A stretch of 64,000 nucleotides of DNA, taken from contig NZ_CP016540.2 of NCBI RefSeq assembly GCF_001186155.3, positions 1,590,001-1,654,000 on the forward strand, written 5' to 3'. The notes beneath the pieces are model-generated. The model saw only the letters and a program-made list of their open reading frames with translations. It ran no database searches and was not told the DNA's origin. Of the stretch, positions 1 to 8,336 are shown one piece after another. Position 1 is the first letter of the stretch; the number at the start of each line of letters is the position of its first letter. This stretch comes from Planococcus versutus (lineage in GTDB: Bacteria; Bacillota; Bacilli; Bacillales_A; Planococcaceae). The translations under genes and the position numbers were made by a program.

Positions 1-133
1 TTTTAACTTCATAATAATTCCCCCTCACTCTTTTTACTATACCAAGTTTAAAGCATCAGTAGTCTCGATTTTGTCTCAACTTTGTGAAGCTAGAAACCGC
101 CGTTTCACATTTACAAACAAAATTCCGGATGGT

Positions 134-1012
134 TCAATAGATATTGTCTTGTTGCATAATTTTTTTTAAAAGAGCTAAGTTTTCATCGAAAAACTGAGCA
201 TTTTTTGCTAGGCCTCGACGTCTGCACCAGCCGATACTATTAAAAGCATCAATAAATTGATAAAAAGGAAGCACTACCTCCAAATCTAGTAGTGGTCTTA
301 CACTATTGTAGCCTCTTTCGTACGCTTGGTACAATAGCGGGTTGAAGCTTAAAAAATCTCGATTCAATTTTGTGAAATCGATTTCTATTGAACCAAAACG
401 AACACTTTCAAAGTCAATAACCCCTGTCACCTTTTCTTTATCCACTATAATATTTGCAGGTCGAAAATCCATATGCACAAAACTGGGTCCGTCAACAGCA
501 GGTAATCCACTTTTCATATCATGAAACTTGTTTATGCTTCGCATATACAAATCCGCATCAATCATTTCTTTTACGTCTTTAGCAAAACTAAAGAATTGCG
601 TTTCAATAAAAATCATCCAATTAGGAAATTCATTTTTTATACTTGTTAGTTCATAATCAGAATCAAGTTGAATACTATGCAAGTTCGCATGCAAAACGCC
701 AACTTGAAAAGCAACTGCTGGAGATGCATCTCGAGTTAATGGCTTTCCTTTTAGTTCAGACAGCAAAAAAGCTCCTGGACACCTATCATCTCCAGGCCAG
801 AAGTCAAGCATATGCGGAATGGAAACGCTTCCTTCTAGTATGACATAGGCCTCTAATTCTCGTTGATACTTTTGCTTTGTGTATGGGATTTTCACATAAA
901 CATTTTCATCTTCACTCAATCTACATTTATACACAACTGAACTAAAAGAATCTTCAACTCCATTGATTGAAAGTGGTTGCAGATTAAACTTTTCAAGCAC
1001 ACGATAGATCAC
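134..1012 (-). CDS. APH-family phosphotransferase (aminoglycoside/choline kinase-like)
   Basis: A 292-residue cytosolic kinase-fold protein. The Brenner motif HMDFRPANIIV (about residues 180-190) carries the catalytic Asp and Asn, and the downstream IDFES holds the metal-binding Asp. These are the marks of the aminoglycoside phosphotransferase/choline kinase superfamily, which moves phosphate from ATP or GTP to a small hydroxylated substrate. The start is a GTG behind AAGGAG at 8 nt spacing. Substrate cannot be told from sequence; such chromosomal copies are often not resistance genes. It stands alone, with no operon partner visible. Confidence 0.8.
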   Translation of the reverse strand: MIYRVLEKFNLQPLSINGVEDSFSSVVYKCRLSEDENVYVKIPYTKQKYQRELEAYVILEGSVSIPHMLDFWPGDDRCPGAFLLSELKGKPLTRDASPAVAFQVGVLHANLHSIQLDSDYELTSIKNEFPNWMIFIETQFFSFAKDVKEMIDADLYMRSINKFHDMKSGLPAVDGPSFVHMDFRPANIIVDKEKVTGVIDFESVRFGSIEIDFTKLNRDFLSFNPLLYQAYERGYNSVRPLLDLEVVLPFYQFIDAFNSIGWCRRRGLAKNAQFFDENLALLKKIMQQDNIY

Positions 1013-1330
1013 TCAATCAACTCCTTACGTCCATTTTACTGTTTTGTGGATTTTTAACACAATTAAATTTATATAACCTTGTAAACGCCGTAAAGGTATG
1101 CCGGACAATTGTTGCTCCAAAGGTTCCGTGTGTTAATTTTTCTACTAAATGAGCAGAACTTGATATTTTTCATAGAAAGTAATAAAAATTTTTTGAATAC
1201 AGTTTATAAAAATCTTCCAACTAAAAAATGTTTTGTTTACTGCGTTGGATTATAGGTTGCTTATAAATACTTAGTAGAAATAAATGAGGAAAAGGAGAAA
1301 ATATTCCTTTTCCTTATTTATTTCTTTGAT
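1013..1330. other. Intergenic stretch, AT-rich, with one terminator
   Basis: This 318-base gap holds the terminator at 1278-1327 for the leftward small gene. No open frame with a convincing ribosome binding site was seen in the rest. Confidence 0.5.
1278..1327 (-). terminator. Rho-independent terminator after the 70-residue membrane protein
   Basis: A 19-bp stem (1278-1296 with 1305-1323, one G-T pair) closes an 8-base loop. It lies just past the stop of the leftward gene at 1331. Confidence 0.75.
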
Positions 1331-1543
1331 TCAATTGATAGTAAAGCTATAAGCATTTGTTAATTGATTATGGATCACAATTTCGTATTCATGACCGTAC
1401 TTCTCAGCTTGTTCTATTAATAAATCAATTTCAGCAGCATTAAAATAACTTTGGGAAGCCATCAATAACAAAATCACCAAAGGAATTAGAAGAAATGTAG
1501 GCACCGTCCATTTCCATTTCGATGATGCAATTTTAAAATGCAT
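1331..1543 (-). CDS. Small single-pass membrane protein, function unknown
   Basis: This 70-residue protein has one hydrophobic segment at about residues 15-30 (VPTFLLIPLVILLLMAS), preceded by a basic N-terminus (KWKW), and a short outward tail. No family is recognised. It follows the 242-residue exported protein by about 46 bases on the same strand, so the two probably form an operon that ends at the terminator near 1278. The pairing suggests a small membrane partner, but that is only inference. Confidence 0.55.
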   Translation of the reverse strand: MHFKIASSKWKWTVPTFLLIPLVILLLMASQSYFNAAEIDLLIEQAEKYGHEYEIVIHNQLTNAYSFTIN

Positions 1544-1589
1544 TTGTCTTCACCCTTTCATAAAGCGTAGTTTTTCCATTCTATTGATT

Positions 1590-2318
1590 TTAAGGTACTA
1601 ATTGTTTTAAATAATTTTCTGGTACATTCAGAGTAGTCTTTAAATGTCTCCTGTAATATTTTCCATCGACTGTTTCAATCTCTAACAAAAGTTCATCATT
1701 CGATGCTAAATTGTAAGGTGGACTGAATTGGATGTCTATAGTTTCTCCTTGTTCTAATTGGATTGGGAATTTCGGCTCTTTATCATTTTGTAAGTAACCT
1801 AATGTTGCGACTGAGTCATAATGACCAATTGTTGTTATTGACATCGGCTCTGGTGCGATAAATGTGTAGTTTAAAACATCTTCTTTTATGACTCCTTGTG
1901 CTGCTTCATTTTCTTTCAATACAATAAGAATTGTTTCAATTGGTGCATAGTCTTTGTATGAAATCGCAACAAGAAGCGTATGGCCCATTTGATCAAAATG
2001 ATCTATTTCGTTTTCTGTCAGCTTTATAACATCTTCTCTCAATTGATATCCTTGCTGGCTTAAGAGATTTTTAGTAGGCACGCTTTCTGCGTTCTCTTTA
2101 TCAGAATTTTTAGCAGGATAAAATATTTCACCATCTACTTCAGCACTCATTAAATATGTTTCGTCTTTTTTTGTAGTGATATAGGATATCGAAATTGTAT
2201 TATTTTCTTCATTCAATTGTGCTGAGACAACGACGGGTATTTCAACGCTTGCTTTTGGCCAAAGCGAATACACTGATGCACCAAGCACTACAACTAAAAT
2301 GCCAATCCCTATTTTCAA
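1590..2318 (-). CDS. Membrane-anchored extracytoplasmic protein, function unknown
   Basis: A 242-residue protein with an uncleaved signal-anchor at residues 1-20 (IGILVVVLGASVYSLWP) and no lipobox Cys, followed by a beta-rich acidic domain. It starts at a TTG behind AGGAGG. The domain alternates hydrophobic strands and acidic loops, like many secreted Bacillales proteins without a named family. The 70-residue membrane protein follows on the same strand, probably in the same transcript. Function cannot be inferred. Confidence 0.6.
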   Translation of the reverse strand: MKIGIGILVVVLGASVYSLWPKASVEIPVVVSAQLNEENNTISISYITTKKDETYLMSAEVDGEIFYPAKNSDKENAESVPTKNLLSQQGYQLREDVIKLTENEIDHFDQMGHTLLVAISYKDYAPIETILIVLKENEAAQGVIKEDVLNYTFIAPEPMSITTIGHYDSVATLGYLQNDKEPKFPIQLEQGETIDIQFSPPYNLASNDELLLEIETVDGKYYRRHLKTTLNVPENYLKQLVP

Positions 2319-2596
2319 TTTAATACCTCCTATTGCAATCTAGTAATAGTTAAAACTATTCGAATAGTTTTGCCAAATTAATTTATCAAACGGTTTTTAT
2401 ATATTTTACCATTACTGGTTAGTAATTGACCCATCATTTTTAAAAGTCGGAATGTTTTTAGTTTTCAAGTGTCTCTATAAATTGCTTGATACCTATGTTA
2501 AAATTCTAAATAATTAACAAATTCAACTTGTTGCCTATTGCTTAAAATACACAGTCTTTTTGTCACTACACATGAGAAGAAAGAAGTGAGTTTAAA

Positions 2597-2770
2597 ATGT
2601 GGATTTTTTTTATTCCTATTGTTTTATTAATTTCATTGGGAACATGGATCGATTGGAGACGAAAAAAAAGAAATGATATTGCTCATAGAGAGAGCAATCC
2701 TCACACAAGACCTGGAGAAAGTTCGAATTATCAGATGGGTGATAATAACTATACGAGTAGTGGAGAGTAA
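2597..2770 (+). CDS. Small membrane protein, 57 residues
   Basis: This small gene encodes 57 residues. An N-terminal transmembrane helix (WIFFIPIVLLISLGTW) is followed by a strongly basic stop-transfer (DWRRKKR) and a polar tail ending NNYTSSGE. A GAAGTGAG-type ribosome binding site precedes the ATG. A strong bidirectional terminator follows at 2824, which fits a short monocistronic message. The family is not recognised. Divergent from the exported-protein gene at 2318. Confidence 0.55.
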   Translation: MWIFFIPIVLLISLGTWIDWRRKKRNDIAHRESNPHTRPGESSNYQMGDNNYTSSGE

Positions 2771-2823
2771 TTTTGAGTAGAAGAGATGCCGGCAACAAGT
2801 TGTTCTCGCTGGTCTATAAATAC

Positions 2824-2856
2824 AAAAAAGACATTCTTCACCGAATGTCTTTTTTG
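2824..2856. terminator. Bidirectional terminator
   Basis: A 13-bp perfect stem (2824-2836 with 2843-2855) has A/T runs on both sides. It serves the small rightward gene ending at 2770 and the leftward CorA gene ending at 2882. Confidence 0.85.
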
Positions 2857-2881
2857 TTCTTACGTTCTCTTGTTTAGTTTC

Positions 2882-3820
2882 TTAAAAAATCCTTCTTTTC
2901 CACAATGCCCAACCAATCAAGACTACTAATACTAACGCTAGCATTAATGTACTAATCCATGAAAATGGATTTTCTTCCGCAATGGGCAAAGTGACATTCA
3001 TCCCAAAAAAACTAAATACTAATGTGGGAAGAGTTAAAAAGACGGTAAACACAGTAAGAGTTTTCATCGTGTTGTTCAGTTCATTGGAAATGAGCGAAGA
3101 ATACGAATTGGTAATACTGTCTAGAATTTGGTTATACAGCTCAGTCGTTTCAATTCCTTGGTTATTTTCAATTTTGACATCTTCTAGAAGATCTTTATCA
3201 TCTTCGTACAACTTGATGGAATGAACACGAAACAACTTGGTGATGACAGCTCCATTTGACTTTAACGATGTGAGAAAATAAACCAAACTTTTCTCAATTT
3301 CCATCAAGTCATAAAGTTGCTTGTTCGTTAACGAATCGCGCAAATTACTTTCTATTTTAAGCCGTTGTTTATTGAGATCTCTCAAATTGTCTAAATACTG
3401 CGTTGATATGGATAATAAAACTTCTAATGCAAAACGGCTTTTCATTAAAGTACTTATATTCTTTTTAATTAATCCTACTAAAAAACTACTGGGTTGATGG
3501 CAGATCGTTACAATATAATCGTCTCCTAAAATAATTCCAATTGGAATGGTGATATAGGAGTTAATTCTGTTGTTCGTTGCATTGATTACAGGGAAATCAT
3601 TGATAAGTAACGTGCTATTCGTTTCATCATCATACTCAATGCGTGCAGTTTCTTCTAAATCTAAGGGATCTTCTAAAAAATCCATAGGGATGTTAAAGTG
3701 ATTGGAAACTTTCTCAAGCTCTTCTTTTGACGGTGAGGTAATGTTGACCCAACAATTCTGATCAAGTGTTTTTATCGTTTCTAGAATTCCATCAGCAGAG
3801 GATTTGTAAATGCTAAACAT
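2882..3820 (-). CDS. corA: CorA-family divalent cation transporter
   Basis: This 312-residue protein has the CorA plan: a long cytosolic alpha/beta domain, then two C-terminal membrane helices. The signature GMN sits near residue 273, at the end of the first helix (FSFFGMNVTLPIAEENPF). The short loop between helices is acidic, and the C-terminus is basic (WKRRIF). CorA channels carry Mg2+ (some Co2+ or Zn2+) into the cell as pentamers. The second ATG is the likely start, 7 nt past AAAGGG. It is monocistronic, ending at the bidirectional terminator near 2824. Confidence 0.88.
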   Translation of the reverse strand: MFSIYKSSADGILETIKTLDQNCWVNITSPSKEELEKVSNHFNIPMDFLEDPLDLEETARIEYDDETNSTLLINDFPVINATNNRINSYITIPIGIILGDDYIVTICHQPSSFLVGLIKKNISTLMKSRFALEVLLSISTQYLDNLRDLNKQRLKIESNLRDSLTNKQLYDLMEIEKSLVYFLTSLKSNGAVITKLFRVHSIKLYEDDKDLLEDVKIENNQGIETTELYNQILDSITNSYSSLISNELNNTMKTLTVFTVFLTLPTLVFSFFGMNVTLPIAEENPFSWISTLMLALVLVVLIGWALWKRRIF

Positions 3821-4286
3821 CAAATATCCCTTTCTCTTTTATCAAACACTCTTTTATTCAACGTGCTATTCAATAACTAGCCTACCTCAAAAACACCTCT
3901 AGAAAAAGAGTTTTCTGTGAGGCGTTTTTTGTTAACAATCAGTCTATGTTGGCTACAGATTTTCTTGCTTCATCTGTTTTCTCTTCCTGTAATGGCTTTA
4001 ATTCTCATTAGGTATTCATTGCTAGTGTCATAGCATTTTACTTTATACTCGAGTTCTTTGCTTTTGATTTCTAACTTTAATTTAGTCATTTTTGAATTTG
4101 CATGGGAATTCAAGAATTTTTAAAAAGCGTCTTCTAGCGTTATTTTTACATCATTATAAGTTACTCTGTCTTCAACTTATTATCAATCCTATCCAAAAGA
4201 CAATTGGATATCTATTTATATGTATTACAGAAGATTGTTAATGCGTATATTCCAAAACGCATTATAAATGGACATGCTAGGAGTAG
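3821..4286. other. Intergenic stretch with a hairpin and a doubtful 39-codon frame
   Basis: The gap holds a terminator-like hairpin at 3889-3930 that may end the leftward LysR transcript. A minus-strand frame at 3970-4089 (39 residues, lysine- and glutamate-rich) lacks a ribosome binding site and is not called as a gene. Nothing else was seen. Confidence 0.4.
3889..3930. terminator. Rho-independent terminator
   Basis: An 11-base arm at 3889-3899 pairs with 3919-3929 and is followed by T residues; an inner arm pair sits in the loop. It probably insulates corA from the LysR gene. Confidence 0.6.
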
Positions 4287-5192
4287 TTATTGAATCTTAA
4301 AATCGATTAGTTCTTTATGACTTCTCAATAAATCCAAAAATGCAGAAAGAGCTTTTGTTTGAAATGGTGATCTCGTAACGATAGAAAAATCCCTCGTATA
4401 AGGCAGCTCTTTGACATTCAAGATTTTTATATCCCCGTAGTGTAGCTCTTTTTGAATCGCCCATTCTGATAGGAGACTAATCCCCATGCCAGCCTCGACC
4501 ATCGCTTTGATTGGCTGTGTGCTACTGAAATGCATAATAGACTGCGGAAACATCGAAAATTGCTCGAAGACATTTTCTGTTGCTTCTCTTGTACCAGAAC
4601 CAAGTTCTCTCAAAATCCATGTTTCTTCTGCCAATTCCTTCATTTCTATCGGTTTGTTGTGATGTGTTAAAGGATGATCAGATTGCGCAACGACCACCAT
4701 TCGATCTTTCGCAAATGGTTCAGTTTTCAATTCCATTACATCTTTGAAATGGCCTTCTACTATACCTACATCTAATTGATGGCTGAGTACAAGCTCTGCA
4801 ATCGTTGCCGTATTGGCAATCGTAACAGTCGGCTTGATATCCGGAAACTGTTCTTTTGCTTCTGCGATGATGCGTGGTAGTAAGTACTCACCAAACGTAT
4901 AGCTGGCACCAATTGCAATAGAACCACTCGCTTTATTGGTCAAATCATCGAGTAGATGGTTCATTTTGGCATACAGTTCTTTGATTTCGAGCGTGTGATG
5001 GTAAACAATTTCTCCTGCTTTGTTTAGTCGCACGTATTTATTTGTTCGTTCTAGCAACTTAACACCTGTTGTCTCTTCGAGTGATCGGATATACTGGCTA
5101 ACAGCGGGCTGTGTCATGTGCAGTTCTTCTGCAGCTTTAGAAAAATTCTTTTTTTCAACTACTTTTAAAAATACTTCTAAGCGCTGATCCAT
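4287..5192 (-). CDS. LysR-family transcriptional regulator
   Basis: About 301 residues. An N-terminal winged helix-turn-helix (residues 1-60, KNFSKAAEELHMTQPAVSQYI) is followed by a periplasmic-binding-like effector domain, typical LysR length. The start is the ATG of MDQRLEVF, 6 nt past GAGAGGAG; an upstream in-frame start would add 14 residues without a better site. It diverges from the YeiH-type exporter 103 bases away, the usual LysR layout in which the regulator controls its neighbour. In related pairs the effector is linked to sulfur or cysteine metabolism, which is inference here. Confidence 0.88.
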   Translation of the reverse strand: MDQRLEVFLKVVEKKNFSKAAEELHMTQPAVSQYIRSLEETTGVKLLERTNKYVRLNKAGEIVYHHTLEIKELYAKMNHLLDDLTNKASGSIAIGASYTFGEYLLPRIIAEAKEQFPDIKPTVTIANTATIAELVLSHQLDVGIVEGHFKDVMELKTEPFAKDRMVVVAQSDHPLTHHNKPIEMKELAEETWILRELGSGTREATENVFEQFSMFPQSIMHFSSTQPIKAMVEAGMGISLLSEWAIQKELHYGDIKILNVKELPYTRDFSIVTRSPFQTKALSAFLDLLRSHKELIDFKIQ

Positions 5193-5295
5193 TTTTCTTC
5201 TCCTCTCACATAACGCTTTACTTATTATAACCATATTAAATAGTTATTTTACTAATGTATCATGTTTTTTTATACTTACTGCAGGAGGTTTTGCT

Positions 5296-6330
5296 ATGTC
5301 TACATATCTTACTAAACTTAATCGGTTTAATTTGCAGCCACCATCACCTAAAGCTGCGTGGTTAGGCGGTGTAGCATTTACATTTTTAATCGCATTTCTT
5401 GGATATTTATTAGCACAGGTGCCTGGCTTTAATCAAATTGGTCAGTTGGCTTGTGCCATTATCATCGCCGTTTTCTATCGGCAAATTTTCGGATATCCAA
5501 ACGCTATTCGATCGGGCATCACTTTTTCTTCTAAAAGATTACTGCGAGTCGCTATTATTTTGTACGGATTAAAACTAAATATCGATACTGTTTTAAGTGA
5601 TGGACTTGGTTTACTGGTGCGGGATATGGCTGTTATCGCTTTTGCAATCTTACTGACAGTTTGGCTAGCAAAACGTTTTAAAGCCGATAAAACCATTTCG
5701 CTACTACTTGGAGTTGGTACTGGGGTTTGTGGAGCTGCTGCTATTGCTGCAATCGCACCTATTATCAAAGCAAAAGATGAAGATACAGCGATTGGTGTCG
5801 GCATTATTGCATTGATGGGAACGGTGTTTGCCATTACTTATACAATTATCCGTCCATTTTTGCCACTTGATGACATTGAATACGGCATGTGGGTTGGCAT
5901 CAGCCTTCATGAAATTGCCCACGTGGCATTAGCTGGGGCACCTGCTGGAGAAGACGGCTTAGCAATTGCATTACTAGGCAAATTGGGTCGTGTATTTTTA
6001 CTTGTACCTCTTTGCTTCATCTTTATTTTCATGATGAAACGTAAAAATAAAGATGAAGAAACAACTACTAAAATTGAATTTCCATGGTTTCTTCTCGGAT
6101 TTATCTTACTCAGTGTTTTAGGAAGTTATGTTTTGGGTCCAATTATTCCTTTCCCAGAAGCAATGCGTGACTTTGTATCAACAGCAACAACCTGGTTATT
6201 AACAGCGGCAATGGTAGGGCTTGGCTTGAATGTTAGTTTACGGGATTTACGAGAGCGAGCGTTACTGCCTCTCGTTGCTATGACTATTACTTCTATTATA
6301 TTATCTATCCTCACATATTTTATCATTTAA
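5296..6330 (+). CDS. YeiH/UPF0324-family membrane protein (putative sulfate exporter)
   Basis: A 344-residue polytopic inner-membrane protein with about ten hydrophobic segments and the family motif GVGTGVCGAAAIAAIAPII in the middle. UPF0324 (YeiH) proteins are annotated as putative sulfate exporters; the substrate is not firmly established. A good AGGAGG precedes the ATG. The divergent LysR gene likely regulates it. A strong terminator follows at 6361, so the unit is monocistronic. Confidence 0.85.
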   Translation: MSTYLTKLNRFNLQPPSPKAAWLGGVAFTFLIAFLGYLLAQVPGFNQIGQLACAIIIAVFYRQIFGYPNAIRSGITFSSKRLLRVAIILYGLKLNIDTVLSDGLGLLVRDMAVIAFAILLTVWLAKRFKADKTISLLLGVGTGVCGAAAIAAIAPIIKAKDEDTAIGVGIIALMGTVFAITYTIIRPFLPLDDIEYGMWVGISLHEIAHVALAGAPAGEDGLAIALLGKLGRVFLLVPLCFIFIFMMKRKNKDEETTTKIEFPWFLLGFILLSVLGSYVLGPIIPFPEAMRDFVSTATTWLLTAAMVGLGLNVSLRDLRERALLPLVAMTITSIILSILTYFII

Positions 6331-6360
6331 TATGGATTATAATGTATTTTCCATGTTATT

Positions 6361-6403
6361 AAAAAGGAAAAGAAATGGCCAGTTGGCTGTTTCTTTTCCT
6401 TTT
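6361..6403 (+). terminator. Rho-independent terminator after the YeiH-type gene
   Basis: A 14-bp A/G-rich stem (6361-6374 with 6390-6403) has a loop containing TGGCCAGTTGGCTG and ends in T residues. Confidence 0.75.
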
Positions 6404-6554
6404 CTGTTGATATATAGTCTAATTATGTTGTACTGTCCACTCTTCTCGCACTGTTAACAAAATTTATCTAATAAAGGCACTGGTATATTTCTCACTTCTC
6501 CCTTTTCTCCTGTAACTTTCACCATTAGAGCTTTCTTTATTCTATTCATTACTT

Positions 6555-7436
6555 TTAAACTATTGCTTTTTCAGGTATTCGCTTTTCTGGCCAATTTACT
6601 AAGAAAATTCCCATAAAAATTAAACTGCCTCCAATTAATAAAGCCAAGCCAAGCGGCTCTCCTAAAACGAGCCATCCCGATAAAATGCCGAAAAATGGTG
6701 CTAAAAAGAGAAACGCGCTCACCTTACCAGAATCGCCTTTTTGCAGCAAATGGAACCATATTGTAAATTGAACGATTGATGCCGGAATCGATAGCCATAA
6801 CAAGATAGAAATCGATGTGGAGTTGATAACGATATAAGCATTTTCCAAAAACATCGAGCCCGCTAATAAGATTAAGCCTCCGAATAACATTTGATACGCC
6901 GTTAACACCCACATATCAATCGAGACGCCCCATTTCTTAATGAGAAGCGTACCGATCGCCCAAAAAGTAGCGCTCATAAATCCAAGTAATGTGCCTATTT
7001 CTAAATCCAAGTGGCTGCCCATTGTAACAAAAACCCCTGCAAAGCCAACAAAAACGCCAATCCACTGAACCAGTCGGTAACGCATGCCGAGTACCAATGT
7101 ACCAATCAACACAACTAATAGTGGATTCATAAATGTCAAAATGGCCGATTGACCCGAGGTTATCGTACGCAAACTTAGAAAAATTGCCCCCATAACACCT
7201 GCAGTTTGAACCGCACCGATAACTGCAACTTTTCCCCATGTCACAGCATCTTTTGGATGTTTTCTTTTAAACAGTAAAACAAAAAAACCCATGATACTTC
7301 CGGCAATTGTAAATCGGATGCCTGCTAATAACAAAGGAGAAATATAAATCAAGCCGATTTTTGCAACAACAAAAGAAGAGCCCATCAAAGCTGTCGTCAA
7401 AACAACTAAAAATGAAAAAATTAGTTTAGCTTTCAA
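6555..7436 (-). CDS. EamA-family (DMT) transporter
   Basis: This 293-residue protein has ten hydrophobic segments arranged as two EamA repeats of about 140 residues, ending in a short basic tail (NWPEKRIPEKAIV). Members of the drug/metabolite transporter superfamily export amino acids, nucleosides or drugs; the substrate cannot be read here. A TTG start lies behind AAGGAG. Monocistronic as far as seen. Confidence 0.85.
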   Translation of the reverse strand: MKAKLIFSFLVVLTTALMGSSFVVAKIGLIYISPLLLAGIRFTIAGSIMGFFVLLFKRKHPKDAVTWGKVAVIGAVQTAGVMGAIFLSLRTITSGQSAILTFMNPLLVVLIGTLVLGMRYRLVQWIGVFVGFAGVFVTMGSHLDLEIGTLLGFMSATFWAIGTLLIKKWGVSIDMWVLTAYQMLFGGLILLAGSMFLENAYIVINSTSISILLWLSIPASIVQFTIWFHLLQKGDSGKVSAFLFLAPFFGILSGWLVLGEPLGLALLIGGSLIFMGIFLVNWPEKRIPEKAIV

Positions 7437-7741
7437 GTTTTCACTCTCCTTGTTTGTATGTATTTCTTACTAATTTTCCACCCGATTTCTGCGAAAGAAA
7501 AAATCATGATTTTTATCATTGTTTAAAATCTATCATTTTCATAAAATAAGCATACCATTATTCAATAAAAATACATGTACGATTTTATTCAAGCTATTAT
7601 TTGAAACTTGTCCTCTTTATCGCAATGCGCTTTATCCGACAATTTGTGCAGTTTCTATGAAGTTTATTACATCCACATCAAGGTATATAAAGAACATGTG
7701 TTGTTAGTATATAAATCAAGTCGAAAGGAGGGAATTTTCTT
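7437..7741. other. Divergent promoter region, no gene
   Basis: 305 AT-rich bases separate two divergent genes. Only the GAAAGGAGGG ribosome binding site of the rightward DUF305 gene is clear. A 62-codon plus-strand frame here has no ribosome binding site and phenylalanine-rich, low-complexity content, so it is rejected. Confidence 0.4.
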
Positions 7742-8194
7742 ATGACTGCCTATATAAAATTCGGTATTATGATAGTAACTTCTACTTTTTTGATGTATGG
7801 GTTAATGTACTTGAACGTTTTTCAACTAGATCACATTTTCTATAGCGAAACGCGACTGTATATGGCATTGATCATGGGATCCATTATGGCGATTGTCATG
7901 TTGTTGTTTATGTGGCCGATGTATAAAAACAAAAAAACCAATTCATTGATTTTGGGAATGGCTGCAGTTATTTTTACTCTTTCGTTATGGCTTGTACGCA
8001 GTCAAGTTTTAATTGAAGACACTGGCTGGATGAAAGCGATGATTCCTCACCATTCCATTGCAATTTTAACAAGTGAACGTGCGAATATTTCAGATCCGCG
8101 TGTACGAGAATTAGCCGATTCAATTATCAACGCGCAGCGACAAGAAATCGATGAAATGAAAAAGCTCATCAATGATTTAGAAAACAAAGAATAA
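7742..8194 (+). CDS. DUF305-family membrane protein
   Basis: 150 residues. Three hydrophobic segments (about residues 5-25, 38-60, 67-85) are followed by a short DUF305 domain: MIPHHSIAI, a conserved run of Arg/Asp, then an amphipathic helix ending KLINDLE. DUF305 proteins are ferritin-like helical proteins whose His/Met residues suggest metal binding, often near copper genes; none is near here. The start follows AAAGGAGGG at about 8 nt. A strong terminator ends the unit. Confidence 0.8.
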   Translation: MTAYIKFGIMIVTSTFLMYGLMYLNVFQLDHIFYSETRLYMALIMGSIMAIVMLLFMWPMYKNKKTNSLILGMAAVIFTLSLWLVRSQVLIEDTGWMKAMIPHHSIAILTSERANISDPRVRELADSIINAQRQEIDEMKKLINDLENKE

Positions 8195-8208
8195 AGCGAG
8201 ACGATCCA

Positions 8209-8254
8209 ATCAAAAAGACCAAGCGCAGTATTCTGTTGCGCTTGGTCTTTTGAT
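8209..8254. terminator. Bidirectional terminator
   Basis: A long stem, with core AAGACCAAGCGCA pairing TGCGCTTGGTCTT, has A/T flanks on both sides. It lies between the DUF305 gene and the leftward histidine kinase gene that ends at 8337. Confidence 0.85.
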
Positions 8255-8336
8255 TGAAATTTTATATACATCAAAATATTTTAGTTGAGCACTTTTCTAT
8301 AATTAGATATGTTAAAAAAGAAAGTTGTTTTTTTAT

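Noticed and set aside
3970..4089. Minus-strand 39-codon frame, lysine- and glutamate-rich
   Set aside because: No ribosome binding site before the ATG and no family resemblance; kept only as a note on the intergenic stretch.
7519..7707. Plus-strand 62-codon frame in the divergent promoter region
   Set aside because: No ribosome binding site, and it crosses the likely promoter of the DUF305 gene.
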